NCBI GenBank assembly: GCA_021613375.1
Contig: CM038703.1
Location: forward strand, 21,750,194 to 21,814,193
DNA: 64,000 nucleotides
Direction of reading: 5' to 3'
Source of the DNA: Megaleporinus macrocephalus
Lineage: Eukaryota > Chordata > Actinopteri > Characiformes > Anostomidae
The notes under the pieces are model-generated. The model was not told the DNA's origin. It ran no database searches and saw only the letters and a program-made list of their open reading frames with translations. This document shows, piece by piece, positions 20,011 through 31,921 of this stretch. The translations under genes and the position numbers were made by a program. The number at the start of each line of letters is the position of its first letter. Positions within the stretch are counted from its first letter, which is position 1.

Positions 20011-21790
20011 TTACTTTGTTGCTGTTGCTTTTTTTGGGGGGGAGGGGGGTGTATTTTTTAAACCTTATTTAATAAACCATGTTTAGTTGATCACTGAGGA
20101 GTGAGTGAACATGAATTACAATGACTAAATATAAATGAATGGCTGGTGTAATCATGGCCAGTAGATGTCATAATCTGCTAATTTTATTAGCTGAAGGTTC
20201 ACACACATCAGGAAAAGGATCTGTGTATAAGACGCTGTAGATTATATATAATAACTAAGATTAACTAAGCTCGGTTGGTTTTCCCTGGCACCAGACAATG
20301 TACTGTAATTATCTGTTATTATACGGTAATTAAAAATTACTCTCCTACTATTGAGTAAAATGAACAGAACCAGCATTCTATATTTTGTCAGTAAAATAAT
20401 TCATGAGACCTGAATTAGTTAACACACTAAGATTGTCTGTCCTATGTTGTCCATTCTTTGTTAGAAGCAGTGCTTTGTTTTGAGTTGAGCAGGTACTGGT
20501 TTCAAAAGATTCCCTTTGATGGGCCATGTATATCTACTGCTCTTAATATGTCTATTTCTTGAATATTGCATAGCTACTAAAGAAGACTAAGGCCATTCCG
20601 TTTGCTAAATTTAAATGCCTTGATGAACAGGATTACTTTAAACTAAATTCAGCGACTAAGCACATCTTTTTTCACTGAAGAACGTTTTCTATATCCATAA
20701 ATATTCTTATACCCCTGAATGCCACATTCAGATGATCTGTTATAGCTGAAAGAGTACTACTCAGTGGCATGTCCGGACATAGAGGAGCACATAGTGGTCA
20801 GTGTACAACTCCCCAGTACCAGCATCAGTGTAAAACCAAATAGCAAAGTTATCACAAATCCTTTTAAATCAACATCGGTAAAAAAAACAGCACCCTAGGA
20901 TCTTTAAATCCCAGACCTATTACATACTAAGCAATCAGTGACTACATGAACTACAATGCATATTGGCTGAATTATTCTAAGACTGGAGACACGTGCAGAA
21001 AAACACTAGACCTGCTGGTTAAGGGGTTAACATAAAAAATTAGATTTAAGGCACGTAAGTTAAAGAAAGTGTCAGTTTGTAGTAGTAAATCCTAGTATTC
21101 TCCAGAGAGCATTCCAGGAGGTCATTAGGATCATTGCAAAGTGCTGCTTGTCTATTCTCAGCACGCTCTCTGCTCCGCCTAGCTGTTTCTCTCTGTCATT
21201 TCATTATCCATCCATCAGTCCATGCATCAGTCTGGAATATAAATGTGAGGAATACAGTTGCTGGAAATAGGATATTCTTCTCATGGGCTTTGTGTTTCTT
21301 GGAGTATGGAGCAATGCACATCAGAAGAGGCTCCTCTTCCCCTCAGGGTCCAACAAGAATTATCACTCTGCAATCACTTTCACAGTTTAATCTCTCTTTG
21401 TTTGTTTACTTAATTAGGTAAATTAAATTCTGCAATTTGTTTCACAAGACAGAAATAAAAGTTATTCATTTTCTTTCTTTCCTCTGCTGATCTTTACAGG
21501 AATAATAGATCTTCTAGAGCTCTACCAATGACTATTGTAGGTTTTTTATGGCTATGTTATATCTGTTAGTAACGGGTATGGCTAAAATAACTATACTCAG
21601 TGTTTACATATGCAACAGGCTAGTTTGGCACCACATCCTAAACCAGTAAAACATGAACAAGTATTATGGAATGTCTGTTGTAATATTTCACAATTCTACT
21701 GAAGCATGTTTATAATTCTGAAGGGTGATGAACATTGACCAAAGACGGGCTACATTCACACTGATAACATTAGCTTGTCTGTACCCAGTG

Positions 21791-21826
21791 CTCTCTCTCT
21801 TTCTCTCTCTTTCTCTCTCTCTCTCT

Positions 21827-21869
<43 letters not shown>
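21791..21869. repeat. compound (CT)n-(TA)n microsatellite
   Basis: CT-rich units interrupted by TTT at 21791-21826, followed after ATTT by an uninterrupted TA tract to 21869. Confidence 0.95.
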
Positions 21870-21871
<2 letters not shown>

Positions 21872-24469
21872 CACCCTTCAGAGGAATAAAGGTAAATGTA
21901 TTACATATAAAAACATTTCAATTCAGAAACAAACTTGACAAGCCTTGTTTTGCTGGACTACTTTAGGGTGCTCTGCATTTGTGTTATGTGGTATTGGATA
22001 TACTCTTACATTATGGCAGGATGCCTGGAGTGTCTGGTTGCTGCCAACTACTTTCTTTAAAAAAGACGTCAGAGTAAATTCCAGCTGTTGTGTTAATGGT
22101 GCTGTGAATGCTCTGGTCATGTGGCATTTTAATAGCTTATTGTCATCAGTTCACAAACCTAACTAAGCACATTACAAACTGCATTCTAAATACAAATTAA
22201 TTTTATTTATATTTACCTAAACTATTGGTCATGATACAATGAATGTCACCTTCTGTGTGCTGTGAATACATTCTGCTCTAATGGTAATAATGCTGATAAT
22301 AATAATAATGTTTTTTTTTTTCCAGACTAATCATTTTGTGATTATACAAAATTGCTACAAAATGTTTAGTAGGCACCCTGTAGTATTCTGCCAAGACATT
22401 TATTAATGTACTGCATTTAACTTCATCTAAATTCAGTAATGAAAGAGACTTAGGTTCTTTCATAGCCTGCCCTCTGCTGGTGACAATCCAAATTACACCA
22501 AACATAGGATGGTCTGTATTCTCAGTATTGTGATGCCACATAACTTTTGGCATAAACTGTCAGGACAGATATCAGGACGATTAACTGGAGTAGACTTTGC
22601 AAAAAAATATGTAACAGTAACTGGCATGACATCAAAGAATGTGACACCTGTCATGACAATTTCAGATCATTAAGCTTTGAAGGAATTGTTAAACCAAACA
22701 TTTTGCACCGTCGTGGCAAACAAGTTAGTAGCCAGCCATCCTGGGGAACCTCATATATCAGAGGGTTATTTGCACACTGTCTGGTCAAGGCTACAAGTTG
22801 CTGTTATATTACTGTCTGTGCACGCGATATCCACCATGGTATGTTTATTGCATTGTTATATCGATGGTATGTAGCAGCATTCAAGTGAAAATAACTCAGT
22901 ACAGTAACAAAGAATTACTTAAGACATTTACACCCCTGTGTGTGTGTGTTGATGTGTGGGCATGTGTGCATGGTCAGGATAAGAGAGTGCAGATGGGCTT
23001 AACTCTTGAGCCTTGGCAGAAGGTGTTTCTGAGGTCACTGTGTGAGGCTGAAACTCTGGGTCACTCCGTTTAGTTCTCTGATCAGTTGATCATTCAGTGG
23101 TCCCAATCCCATCATTTTTATGATTTTGTCATGATTATGATTTATGATTATAATTTTGTCAGTGGTCATCAAAATGCACCACTTTCCTACTGGTCGTGTA
23201 GAAGGTGTGGGTATGGTTACTCAGTGTTCCCTTGTCAGGGACATTTCTTTACACGTGTACAGACAGGGTTAAGTAAACTGCTGAACCTGTTTGTAGCTTC
23301 TCTCAGCAATACAAGTAATACACTTCATACCTTTGATCCATTCTTTCATTTGGTTCTTATAGTAGTAGTTTAATACAGTTGAGTTTGCACTTTTTGCAAG
23401 CCCTATGTTTTCGGCTCATTTGGGGGCCACTGCTTTAGTGATAGCCAGCGAGCTATAGCGAATTTGCTGCTAGTCAATGGACTTGGGTTGTTGGGTATGT
23501 ATAAAATAATTTTACAGAAGGCCAACACAATTCAGTTTATTTAGCTAAATGTTCCAGCATGGAAGCACTTAACAATGCTCAGTGTTGGTCAATGCTTTTG
23601 CATTGCCTGTCGCAAATTTGGTGTTTCCAGTTCCAAACCCATGTTGAAACGTGGCTACCATAATTGGAAGGGAGAACTTGAATGAGATTGTGGTTTCCTT
23701 AATGATGTCTCTACTATTCTTATGTTAAAGACATGTCTGCATGACAAGTATACCAGAGAGATTCACAATCAGGTAAAAGTATCATGCTGCTACTGGATAC
23801 AGCTACCTAGATACAAAAGAACTGGTGCCCACATCAAAAGCAAGGCGAACTCTTTCAGTTTATCACTGTAAATGAGCTAGCTCTCCATGGGCACCATCAG
23901 GTGTATTGAAGAAAGGTGACGCTTTAATAAAAAAATGTTTTAAATGTTAAATTGCACCTGTTAATTATATTAACCCTAGAGATTGTTCCATTATAGGTAA
24001 AAATATCCTAGTTCATGGCCTCCTGTAGACACAACTACATCTGTTGTTCTTTTGTAGTTCAGGCAAATACTCAAAATAAAGTTTAAATTTTGAGGTTTTT
24101 TTTTTTACTTTTTTATAAGGTAGTAGATTCAGCCCCCTGACACACAAGCCTACAATTTCAATGCTCAAAATTAAACTACACCTTTGTTAATATCTTGCTA
24201 TTTTCCATGACAACACTGGGGAGGCCATCTTTGAAGTTAGAACTTCCGGGGCGACCACGGATATGTTGATACTGAATACAAGCAAAACGAAAACTAAAAT
24301 ATAAAATGACTAGCATAACATGTTCAGTTAGAGGGGGTCACAGTAATTCGAGAAGAAAAAAACTTGGCTCAAACAACAGTGTTACGAAAACAGCACATAA
24401 AGGTCAGAGTGTTGTGGGGCCGCCTTTCAAAGAAGACTCCCTGCATCTATGGCTGAAGACGCTAAAATT

Positions 24470-24711
24470 AAAACAGTAGTTGTGCTGAATTTAGCACCCC
24501 CGGCAGGAAAAGCATCCCTCGTGGAAGCGCATACGCACATTGATTAGTGGAATGAGACGTATTCGAGTTCATTTCGTTTAAACAAACAAACAAGCAAACC
24601 AATGTCAGCGGATTATCTCAGCTTTTGATTCAAGCGACAGAGCGTGCGCTCCCGAGAGGGGTGCTTTTCCTGGAAGGGGTGCAAAATTCGGCATGGAACC
24701 GTTTTTGTGTA
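24470..24711. repeat. imperfect long inverted repeat
   Basis: The left arm (about 24470-24535) includes CTGAATTTAGCACCCC and CAGGAAAAGCATCCCTC. The right arm (about 24641-24711) reads as its complement with mismatches, including GAGGGGTGCTTTTCCTGG and GGGGTGCAAAATTCGGC. Arms are roughly 65-75 bp around a spacer of about 100 bp. It may be a foldback transposon or the remaining ends of a larger element. No target duplication was identified. Confidence 0.6.
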
Positions 24712-24734
24712 GGAGTACACGGCCGACCTTCCCA

Positions 24735-24911
24735 CTATGCAGGTACTGATACACTTATATAGTTTTTCATTGCCGAACCGTCTACACTTTCCGGGAGTAC
24801 AAAGTAATTAAAAATGTCGACATAAGTAACCTCAAGCCACCGACGAGACAGTGTTGTCCCATTCAAAGTTTTTATTGTATCTCTGTTCTCCTCCCATATA
24901 ACTGTATTCAT
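24735..24911 (-). other. unassigned minus-strand ORF at a CpG-rich patch
   Basis: From an ATG at 24911 the minus strand encodes 58 residues starting MNTVIWEENRDTIKTLNG and containing VTYVDIFNYFVLPES, then stops at 24735. An ETS core, CCGGAAGT at 24925-24932, lies about 14 bp upstream of this ATG, with a second GGAAG nearby, and the surroundings are richer in CpG than the flanks. The WLEVTYVDIFNY block faintly recalls the start of SWIM/YqaJ-type fish proteins, but I cannot confirm this. It could be a first exon, a pseudogene scrap or chance. Confidence 0.3.
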
Positions 24912-25803
24912 TTTGGTTAGCTGACCGGAAGTCCTAACACAAGGCGGAAGAAACACACGCTTGAAAGTGGGTGTGGCGAAATACGGTGAATAATCTATTT
25001 AGAGAAAGCAACATTTTTGTTGTTGCACACCCAGATAATTAAAAAATGCTGATCTCAAGATGCCATCCAAGTAACACCTCTATAAATTAGTTAGTTGAAA
25101 GTTGAATCTGGTGTGCGGGATGAAACAAAGCACAAAAATGTGTACAGAGTTGAGTCCCTGGGACTAAGATTCTGAACATTTGGTATACGATTTTATCAGT
25201 AGGTTATGTTTACCATTAATTTCAGATTCAACATGCAAACAGTTTTTCTAATCCAGCCAACACAGAACCAATTGGACCAAACCTTGATAAAAAAAAAATA
25301 ATCTCATTGGAGAAATAGGGGTAGACGAGGTGGTTTGAGGTGGTTTGCTTAATTAAGCATGCTTTCTGCCTAACTGTTTCTATCTCTCTGGTTTGAATCT
25401 GTCTCTCTGTCTTAATCATAAGGATAACCTAAGACTAAGGTCACTTCATTCTCTGTCATGACGTCAACATAGGCTCACAAATGTGCCATGACTCGCTCCA
25501 GTTCCCTGCCCTGATACATTTGAAAGCTAAAGATGTAAAACCTAAAGCTGAAGGATTTGCTCTCATGCGTAGCTGAGCCAATGAGAGAGAGTTCACTAGT
25601 GAAGGAGTATTAGATACAGTGAAAGTAATTGAACGGAAGTGAGTCTTTGGCTCTGTTCTCTGGTACTTTAGATTTAATAAGGTTAATAAGGTGAAAGTAC
25701 AACATCTGCTTAATTTAAGGATTCTTACATCTATATTTGGTTAAGCTGATAGTTTAGTAGGTAAACCTAGTTATAATCTTGTAGTATGCTGTATCTTTTT
25801 TTA

Positions 25804-25940
25804 GCCAGAACACCTCGAGCATGGATTGCTGGGTGTGTTATTCAAATTTGACACCCACATAATCCTTCTGCGAACAGCCCTTTCCATCTCATTCCAAAGA
25901 TGCTCAATAAGGTTGTAGCTGTAGGCCACCGGAGCAGTGA
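25804..25940 (-). pseudogene. Tc1/mariner-like transposase C-terminal fragment
   Basis: The minus strand reads NLIEHLWNEMERAVRRRI, matching the N-P-I-E-H/N-L-W block around the last catalytic acid of Tc1-type DDE transposases. Immediately upstream on that strand, words resembling W-P-A-Y-S-P-D are present but disrupted by a small deletion. No terminal repeats are attached, so this is an inert relic. Confidence 0.65.
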
Positions 25941-26439
25941 ATACTGTTGTTTTCACTGTTGTGTTTTTCTTGGTCCATTATTTTGTCAAACTTGATGACC
26001 TGACAGCTGAACTCAAGCAGTATTTACACGGTATTATATTATTGCATTATATTATCTTTACAGTATATTGTCATTTAACAATTTACTGAAACTTGGCTAG
26101 ATTTAAGTCTACAGGTCATTATTAATGAAAAAACTAAATAACAGAAGTATCTTATGCCAAGTGGTTGCAATCTTTGGAAACTTGTATATTTATTTTTCTG
26201 CCTCACATCGGCATTTTATATTGACAATATTTTGATCCTTGTTTTGAGCAACAACTGTAATAGAATTTAGACGCGAGTATCTAGAATCAACGTCAAACTG
26301 TGACTATTAGAGCTAGGCCTTCAGTCTTTAATAGTCAAATCTCAATTGACCACAAAAAGAAGATCTGTACTATAAAAGTACAGTTAGCGCCTCTATGGGG
26401 CTTCTTATGTTGTTATGTACTTTATTGGTCCTACAGGAG

Positions 26440-26600
26440 AAATGTGTTTTTTTGCTGCCTCACAATGCACAATCTGGGAGCAGCACAGGGGTGACAGCAG
26501 AGCAGCGCCACCTAGGCCAATTAGGGTTAAGTGCCTTGCCCAAGGACAGAAAAAGACTTACCCGGTCAGCCAGTAGTTGAAATCGCAACCTTCCAAAAAA
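26440..26600 (+). repeat. probable dispersed repeat fragment
   Basis: The run GGTTAAGTGCCTTGCCCAAG, then a GTTGAAATCGCAACCTTCC-type segment, matches words that recur in many fish genomes in front of gene-poor DNA. It is assigned from memory of the words only; its borders are uncertain. Confidence 0.4.
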
Positions 26601-27019
26601 AGGATGCAAAGGAATAGATGAAAAAGGAAAGTATGAATGGGTTGTGAATCCCACTAGACTACAGCGACGGCTTAACTTTGTACCCGTATATAAAGTTTAA
26701 AAAGGGGTTTTGAGCCAAGAACTAGTGGAAAACAAACATCACACTGAGCGTGAGGAAACAGCGGGAAAATGGACGAAAAATACACCACAGGAAGAGTGGC
26801 AGCACCGATAAACTTATGGAACTTATGGACTTCCTGAAATAAAACTTGATGACTTGGGAGTGCTTTGTTACTTTTGAGGAAAACGAGAGAGCGACTCGAA
26901 AAGGAAAAGCAGTGTAACTGCACATGCACCCTCAAAGTGAAGAAGGCTCAAGTGCAAGGCGCAGACCTCAAATATCAGAGATTACCGGCCAGGAGCTCGA
27001 CTCAAACTTTAGCAACGAC

Positions 27020-27160
27020 CCTGCACTGAGTGACTGGATCACAGGGCGTATATAACTCTAGCACAGCTGCGTGCAATAAAGGCTGATTAGTGTATGTGTG
27101 ACTCAAGGCCTCCCCCTGTTGGCCGGAGGGGGCCTTCACCTGGCGCCAACCCTTACACGA
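27020..27160 (+). mobile_element. possible LTR fragment
   Basis: In order: a TATA-like GTATATAACT, an AATAAA about 30 bp later, a G/C-rich hairpin (GGCCTCCCCC paired with a GGGGGCC-type arm) and TGGCGCCAAC, which resembles a tRNA primer-binding start. This is the order seen at an LTR/primer-binding junction. No second LTR and no gag or pol frames are present. Borders are uncertain. Confidence 0.3.
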
Positions 27161-27164
27161 TAAG

Positions 27165-27305
27165 CGTGTTCGACTTCACGCGGCGTCGCGCAGCCGGATC
27201 GCCGCCTGGCTCGTTACGGTACATGCCTTTTCTAACCTCCTCCCCCAGCTGCGCCAGGTGACCTCCAAGGCCAGGCGCAGCTGAATCTCGAACACACCTA
27301 GTCAC
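27165..27305. mobile_element. small GC-rich element with GTGTTCGA inverted ends
   Basis: It begins AGCGTGTTCGACTTCA and ends CTGAATCTCGAACACACCT, giving inverted GTGTTCGA termini around a CpG-rich core (CGGCGTCGCGCAGCCGG). Its base composition is very different from the flanking AT-rich DNA. It is likely a short non-autonomous element. No clear target duplication was found. Confidence 0.45.
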
Positions 27306-27545
27306 TTCTGACAGAATGGGCTGGGGCTAGCTGGTTAGCCTGCTACATGTCTCTGACATACCTACAAAATACTTGTTTCTTCACATTCTGATGATAATTT
27401 TAGTTCATTTTGGAATGTGCTATTACTGTGACGACCTACTTGATACCTCATCCTAGATGCAATTGAAGTTGCATGACGATGTTTGCTATGTAAAGCACAT
27501 CACGTCTCTGCAACTTCAATTTCACAGCGCAATTTTAAAAAGTGG

Positions 27546-29359
27546 CTCGCAACCACTGTTGTCAACTCCTCAGTGAGGAAAGTAGCTATTGCCTGTTCTA
27601 AAAGTCGCTAAATGACGTAACCGCCTAATTAGCATAATGGTCCAATTGCGTGTATTTGAAGGAATAACGTTGTGGACGAGTAAAAAGTGAGTAAAAACAC
27701 CTTAAATATGTTGTAACTACAGATAAACTCTGAATAAATAAACGAGTAAAAATGAGTGTAGTGGGTCGTGGAGTGGTGAGGGTCTGCTCTGAGTGTAAGA
27801 CTGAGCACTGTGAGTGTAGTGGGTAGTGGAGTGGTGAGGGTCTGGTCTGACTGTGAGACTGAGCACTGTGAGTGTAGTGGGTCGTGGAGTGGTCAGGGTC
27901 TGCTCTGACTGTAAGACTGAGCACTGTGAGTGTAGTGGGTCGTGGAGTGGTGAGGGTCTGGTCTGACTGTAAGACTGAGCACTGTGAGTGTAGTGGGTCG
28001 TGGAGTGGTGAGGGTCTGCTTTGACTGTGAGACTGAGCACTGTGAGTATAGTTATTAGTGGAGTGGTGAGGGTCTACTCTGACTGTGAGACTGAGCACTG
28101 TGAGTGTAGTGGGTCGTGGAGTGGTGAGGGTCTGCTCTGACTGTGAGACTGAGCACTGTGAGTGTAGTGGGTAGTGGAGTGGTGAGGGTCTGCTCTGACT
28201 GTGAGACTGAGCACTGTGAGTGTAGTGGGTCGTGGAGTGGTGAGGGTCTGCTCTGACTGTGAGACTGAGCACTGTGAGTGTAGTGGGTAGTGGAGTGGTC
28301 AGGGTCTGCTCTGACTGTGAGACTGAGCACTGTGAGTGTAGTGGGTAGTGGAGTGGTGAGGGTCTGCTCTGACTGTGAGACTGAGCACTGTGAGTGTAGT
28401 GGGTAGTGGAGTGGTGAGGGTCTGCTCTGACTGTAAGACTGAGCACTGTGAGTGTAGTGGGTAGTGGAGTGGTGAGGGTCTGCTCTGACTGTGAGAGTGA
28501 GCACTGTGAGTGTAGTGGGTAGTGGAGTGGTCAGGGTCTGGTCTGACTGTGAGAGTGAGCACTGTGAGTGTAGTGGGTAGTGGAGTGGTCAGGGTCTGGT
28601 CTGACTGTGAGAGTGAGCACTGTGAGTGTAGTGGGTCGCTGAGTGGTGAGGGTCTGGTCTGACTGTGAGAGTGAGCACTGTGAGTGTAGTGGGTAGTGGA
28701 GTGGTCAGGGTCTGGTCTGACTGTGAGAGTGAGCACTGTGAGTGTAGTGGGTAGTGGAGTGGTCAGGGTCTGCTCTGACTGTGAGACTGAGCACTGTGAG
28801 TGTAGTGGGTAGTGGAGTGGTCAGGGTCTGCTCTGACTGTGAGACTGAGCACTGTGAGTGTAGTGGGTAGTGGAGTGGTCAGGGTCTGCTCTGACTGTAA
28901 GACTGAGCACTGTGAGTGTAGTGGGTAGTGGAGTGGTCAGGGTCTGGTCTGACTGTGAGAGTGAGCACTGTGAGTGTAGTGGGTAGTGGAGTGGTCAGGG
29001 TCTGGTCTGACTGTGAGAGTGAGCACTGTGAGTGTAGTGGGTAGTGGAGTGGTCAGGGTCTGCTCTGACTGTGAGACTGAGCACTGTGAGTGTAGTGGGT
29101 AGTGGAGTGGTCAGGGTCTGGTCTGACTGTGAGAGTGAGCACTGTGAGTGTAGTGTAACTGGGCTTACAGCAGCCCCCGCTGCTTGCTGAGGACAGTAAC
29201 TGAAGATCATGTGTGTTCACCTCAGAGTCTCCAAAAGTCTCCAATAACACCAGAAGAAGTCGCTAGATTTGTTGCTAGTTGTTTTTTTAGTCGCTAGAGG
29301 GTCTGAAAAGTCGCTAAATATAGCAACAAAGTCGCTAAGTTGGCAACACTGCACGCAAC
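27546..29359. mobile_element. hAT-like non-autonomous element carrying a minisatellite
   Basis: The element occupies 27554-29351 (1798 bp). Its left end is CACTGTTGTCAAC and its right end is the complement of CAGTGTTGCCAAC (11 of 13 matching). Flanking 8-bp repeats CTCGCAAC (27546-27553) and CACGCAAC (29352-29359) match at 7 of 8, as for hAT insertions. The right subterminal 100 bp contains four GTCGCTA words, and GTCGCTA/GTAGCTA also occur near the left end, like transposase-binding repeats. The interior is mostly the 58-bp minisatellite; no transposase frame is present. Confidence 0.75.
27754..29155. repeat. 58-bp minisatellite, about 24 copies
   Basis: The period is exactly 58 bp: successive GAGTGTAGTGGGT starts are 58 apart (for example 27754 and 27812), giving 1402 bp in total. 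Units vary at a few fixed positions: GGGTCGTGG or GGGTAGTGG, GGTGAGGG or GGTCAGGG, CTGCTCTGA or CTGGTCTGA, GAGACTGAG or GAGAGTGAG. Because 58 is not a multiple of three and the minus strand of the unit lacks stops in every frame, long spurious frames (up to 273 codons) run through it. Confidence 0.95.
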
Positions 29360-31254
29360 TCATAACAACTCATATTTCTGGTGCATCGTATTTTTCTTGC
29401 AAAGTCATCTGCCATCTCCGATGTTTTTAACCTCTGTGAATATATATTTTTGTTAAGCCTTTGTTCAAATAGCCCGTACCATTATAGCCATTAAGGGCAG
29501 CGTCTCTGTCTTTTAGATCCCAAATGAATCTGAGTAAAATTAGGGAGCATCCAGAGAGGAGAAAAAATGAGATAACAGAATCACGAATCCTCTTATTCAG
29601 CAGCCTAATAAACCACCTTCTGTGCCGGTGAAATCACTCACTTAAAAGTATGTCATCTGATGTAATCACATCATGTGTATCTCCATTTTGATTGCCTGTT
29701 TTATGAAACTTGCTCCACAAGTTACCACATGTGCAACTGTTGCACATTTCAAGCGAGTTGCAGTACTGATTACATTAGCAACTCAAGTACAATTTATGTG
29801 TAATAATTTCATGTAGGTTTTAAGCAACCAAAGTTGCATACAAGTTTTGCCGTATACAGGCAGCCTTAGTTGCATAGAGTTTCAAAACATGCTCTTCTTT
29901 TGTACACAGTGTAGCTAGAAGAGCTTGATTGAAAGAAATGAACTTATATGGATTGGAAGGAAAAAATTACAATACTTTACAGTTTTAGCTTTTCAACAAC
30001 ACCAGGTTGGCAGGCATAAGCCAGTTGTCAAAGCAGATGCTTTTCCATTTAATTAGCTGCTCCTCTAACCCTCTTTGTGGTATGCAGATCGGCCTGAGAG
30101 CATTTCCCAGAAATCACCTGCCAATCTAATTGGCTCTCTGTGTGTAGGACTTTGTCAGAGAACACACACACACACTTGGGGTTTGAATCATTACGTCACT
30201 CCAAATTGAAATCCAGTCACATGAGGTCAGTAAAGAAATCACATAATAGCATCCTTATTTAGTAGCTGATTCTAAGTGACACTGTTACCCCAGCTACCTT
30301 TGAACTCTTCTATAGATTACACAAATAAGGTTAATACAAATGCAGAGTATTGTACAGAACTGTGGTATGTAACTTTATGAGTTCTCAAACTTGTTAGAAC
30401 CTGTTATAATAAAGGTAATGACAGCATTGTATGTCACCTCTCTAAAAGTATTCTCTACTACCTACAACACTGTGTTAAGGTCCAAGGCCAGTCAAGCAAA
30501 TTGTAAAGGTGTTTAAAACAGTAGCAGCCCTTTACTGAAAGGTACTGTTCATGAGGATAAATCACACTTACATAAGCACGGCAACTGACATAACTGCATA
30601 CCCTTGCCAATTTTAATGATTTCTATTGGAATAAGCATTTATAAACATTTATATAGAGTTATGTCAGTTATCATAACAAGCTTAGGTAGGTATGATGTAG
30701 CCCTCTGAGCAGTGTAAAAAAATAATACCACTTGAGTATGTGATATTATGTTTTGTGACATTGTATTGATTCTCAAAAGCATAGTGTCAATCTTAATTAA
30801 TAGTTTACTTGCAAAGATTGGGGGCAGACAGTGGATAATATTGTGTTTAAAGCTCTGACCACTAGACAGCAGTGTTGTATCTGTTCTATCTTTAGCAGTT
30901 AGACTCCTCTGCTTCAACATAAACAAGTAGCGCAAGAATGTACCGCTAATGCTAGCATTAGCAAACCTGGCACACTAGTATTTTTATATTTTTGTCTACA
31001 TTTAAATCTCACCTTACTCTCAGTTTTACTTATCACCAGGTTCTTACCAATACACAGCCCAAATGAACAGTAAAGTGTTAACGAAACAATCCGTTGGGCA
31101 GTAACAGTTATTGTTAGAAGTGTTTTACTTCTAATACCACTATTTGGGCAGTTCTGTAAAAAAGTATAAAACTTTAAAGCCAAAATCAGTAACTGAGATA
31201 CAAATAAGCTATATGTATAAAACATCAGCATTTATGGGATTTTTTTTCTACTGG

Positions 31255-31410
31255 GAGGCGACTGTCCCAACCCATACACTTAAACTTTTTGTATAAATAA
31301 TATGCCCTTAGATGGACTGGCAGTTTCTTGCCTTTTACTCAATGAGTGCTGGGAGTCCTTCCTGGACCCAGAAGGACAAGCAGGTTAGCAGATGAATGAA
31401 TGAACAGATG
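31255..31410 (+). mobile_element. degraded 3' part of a SINE-like repeat
   Basis: The words GATGGACTGGCAGTTTCTTG, TGAGTGCTGGGAGTCCTTCC and the terminal GATGAATGAATGAA run match, in order, the 3' portion of the same kind of fish repeat as at 14490-14690 (there the 5' portion is kept). Confidence 0.5.
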
Positions 31411-31717
31411 AATGTATTAGTAATACTGTAACTGCAGTGGTATATAGGTCAGCTGCAGGTGAAATAGATTATTTGGGGCAGTCTTACACTTAGTATCACA
31501 ACAGACAGGAAGCAAAACACAAACAGACATTAACATATGTCCATAATCAATGACAAACTAGAAAGCCAAAACACAGCACAAGGTACCGAAGAAAAATTGC
31601 AATGAAACACATAAACTATACAAATTGATTTGCAAAACAAAATATTAGGCTAGTAAATGTCCGTGAAACAAGCTGCAGTGAAGACTCATCAGAGTGAACT
31701 CATCAGAGGGGGTAGAC

Positions 31718-31921
31718 ATCATGACCAGGGGTGTGTTTAAATTTTTTTTCCGATTCAAGTCGATCTTCATTTGAATAATCTGATATCGATTCATAAAAAC
31801 CTGAGATTGATCTTTAAAATTAGCATTCCAGACCCCCTCGAATCGAATTGAATTGGGACCTTGTGAATTGGGATTGACTCGATCCGGGAAATCAGTGGCG
31901 ATACTCAGCCCTAATCATGAC
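31718..31921. mobile_element. hAT-type MITE with perfect 8-bp target duplication
   Basis: The element 31726-31913 (188 bp) begins CAGGGGTGTG and ends CAGCCCTA, whose complement is TAGGGCTG. It is flanked by identical 8-bp repeats ATCATGAC at 31718-31725 and 31914-31921. Internal GATTCAAGTCGAT and GAATCGAATTGAATTGGG words recall common fish hAT derivatives. It inserted about 1.06 kb upstream of the aanat2 start codon. Confidence 0.8.

Noticed and set aside
27754..29155. CRISPR-like array or centromeric satellite
   Set aside because: Head-to-tail units without unique spacers in an animal genome; the array is short and framed by transposon ends, not an extended satellite.
27625..29250. Several long minus-strand open frames (up to 273 codons) with repeating HSTTHYTHSAQSHSQ-type peptides
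   Set aside because: They arise solely from the 58-bp minisatellite, whose unit has no stop in any minus-strand frame and whose length shifts frame every copy. They have no family similarity and no gene context.
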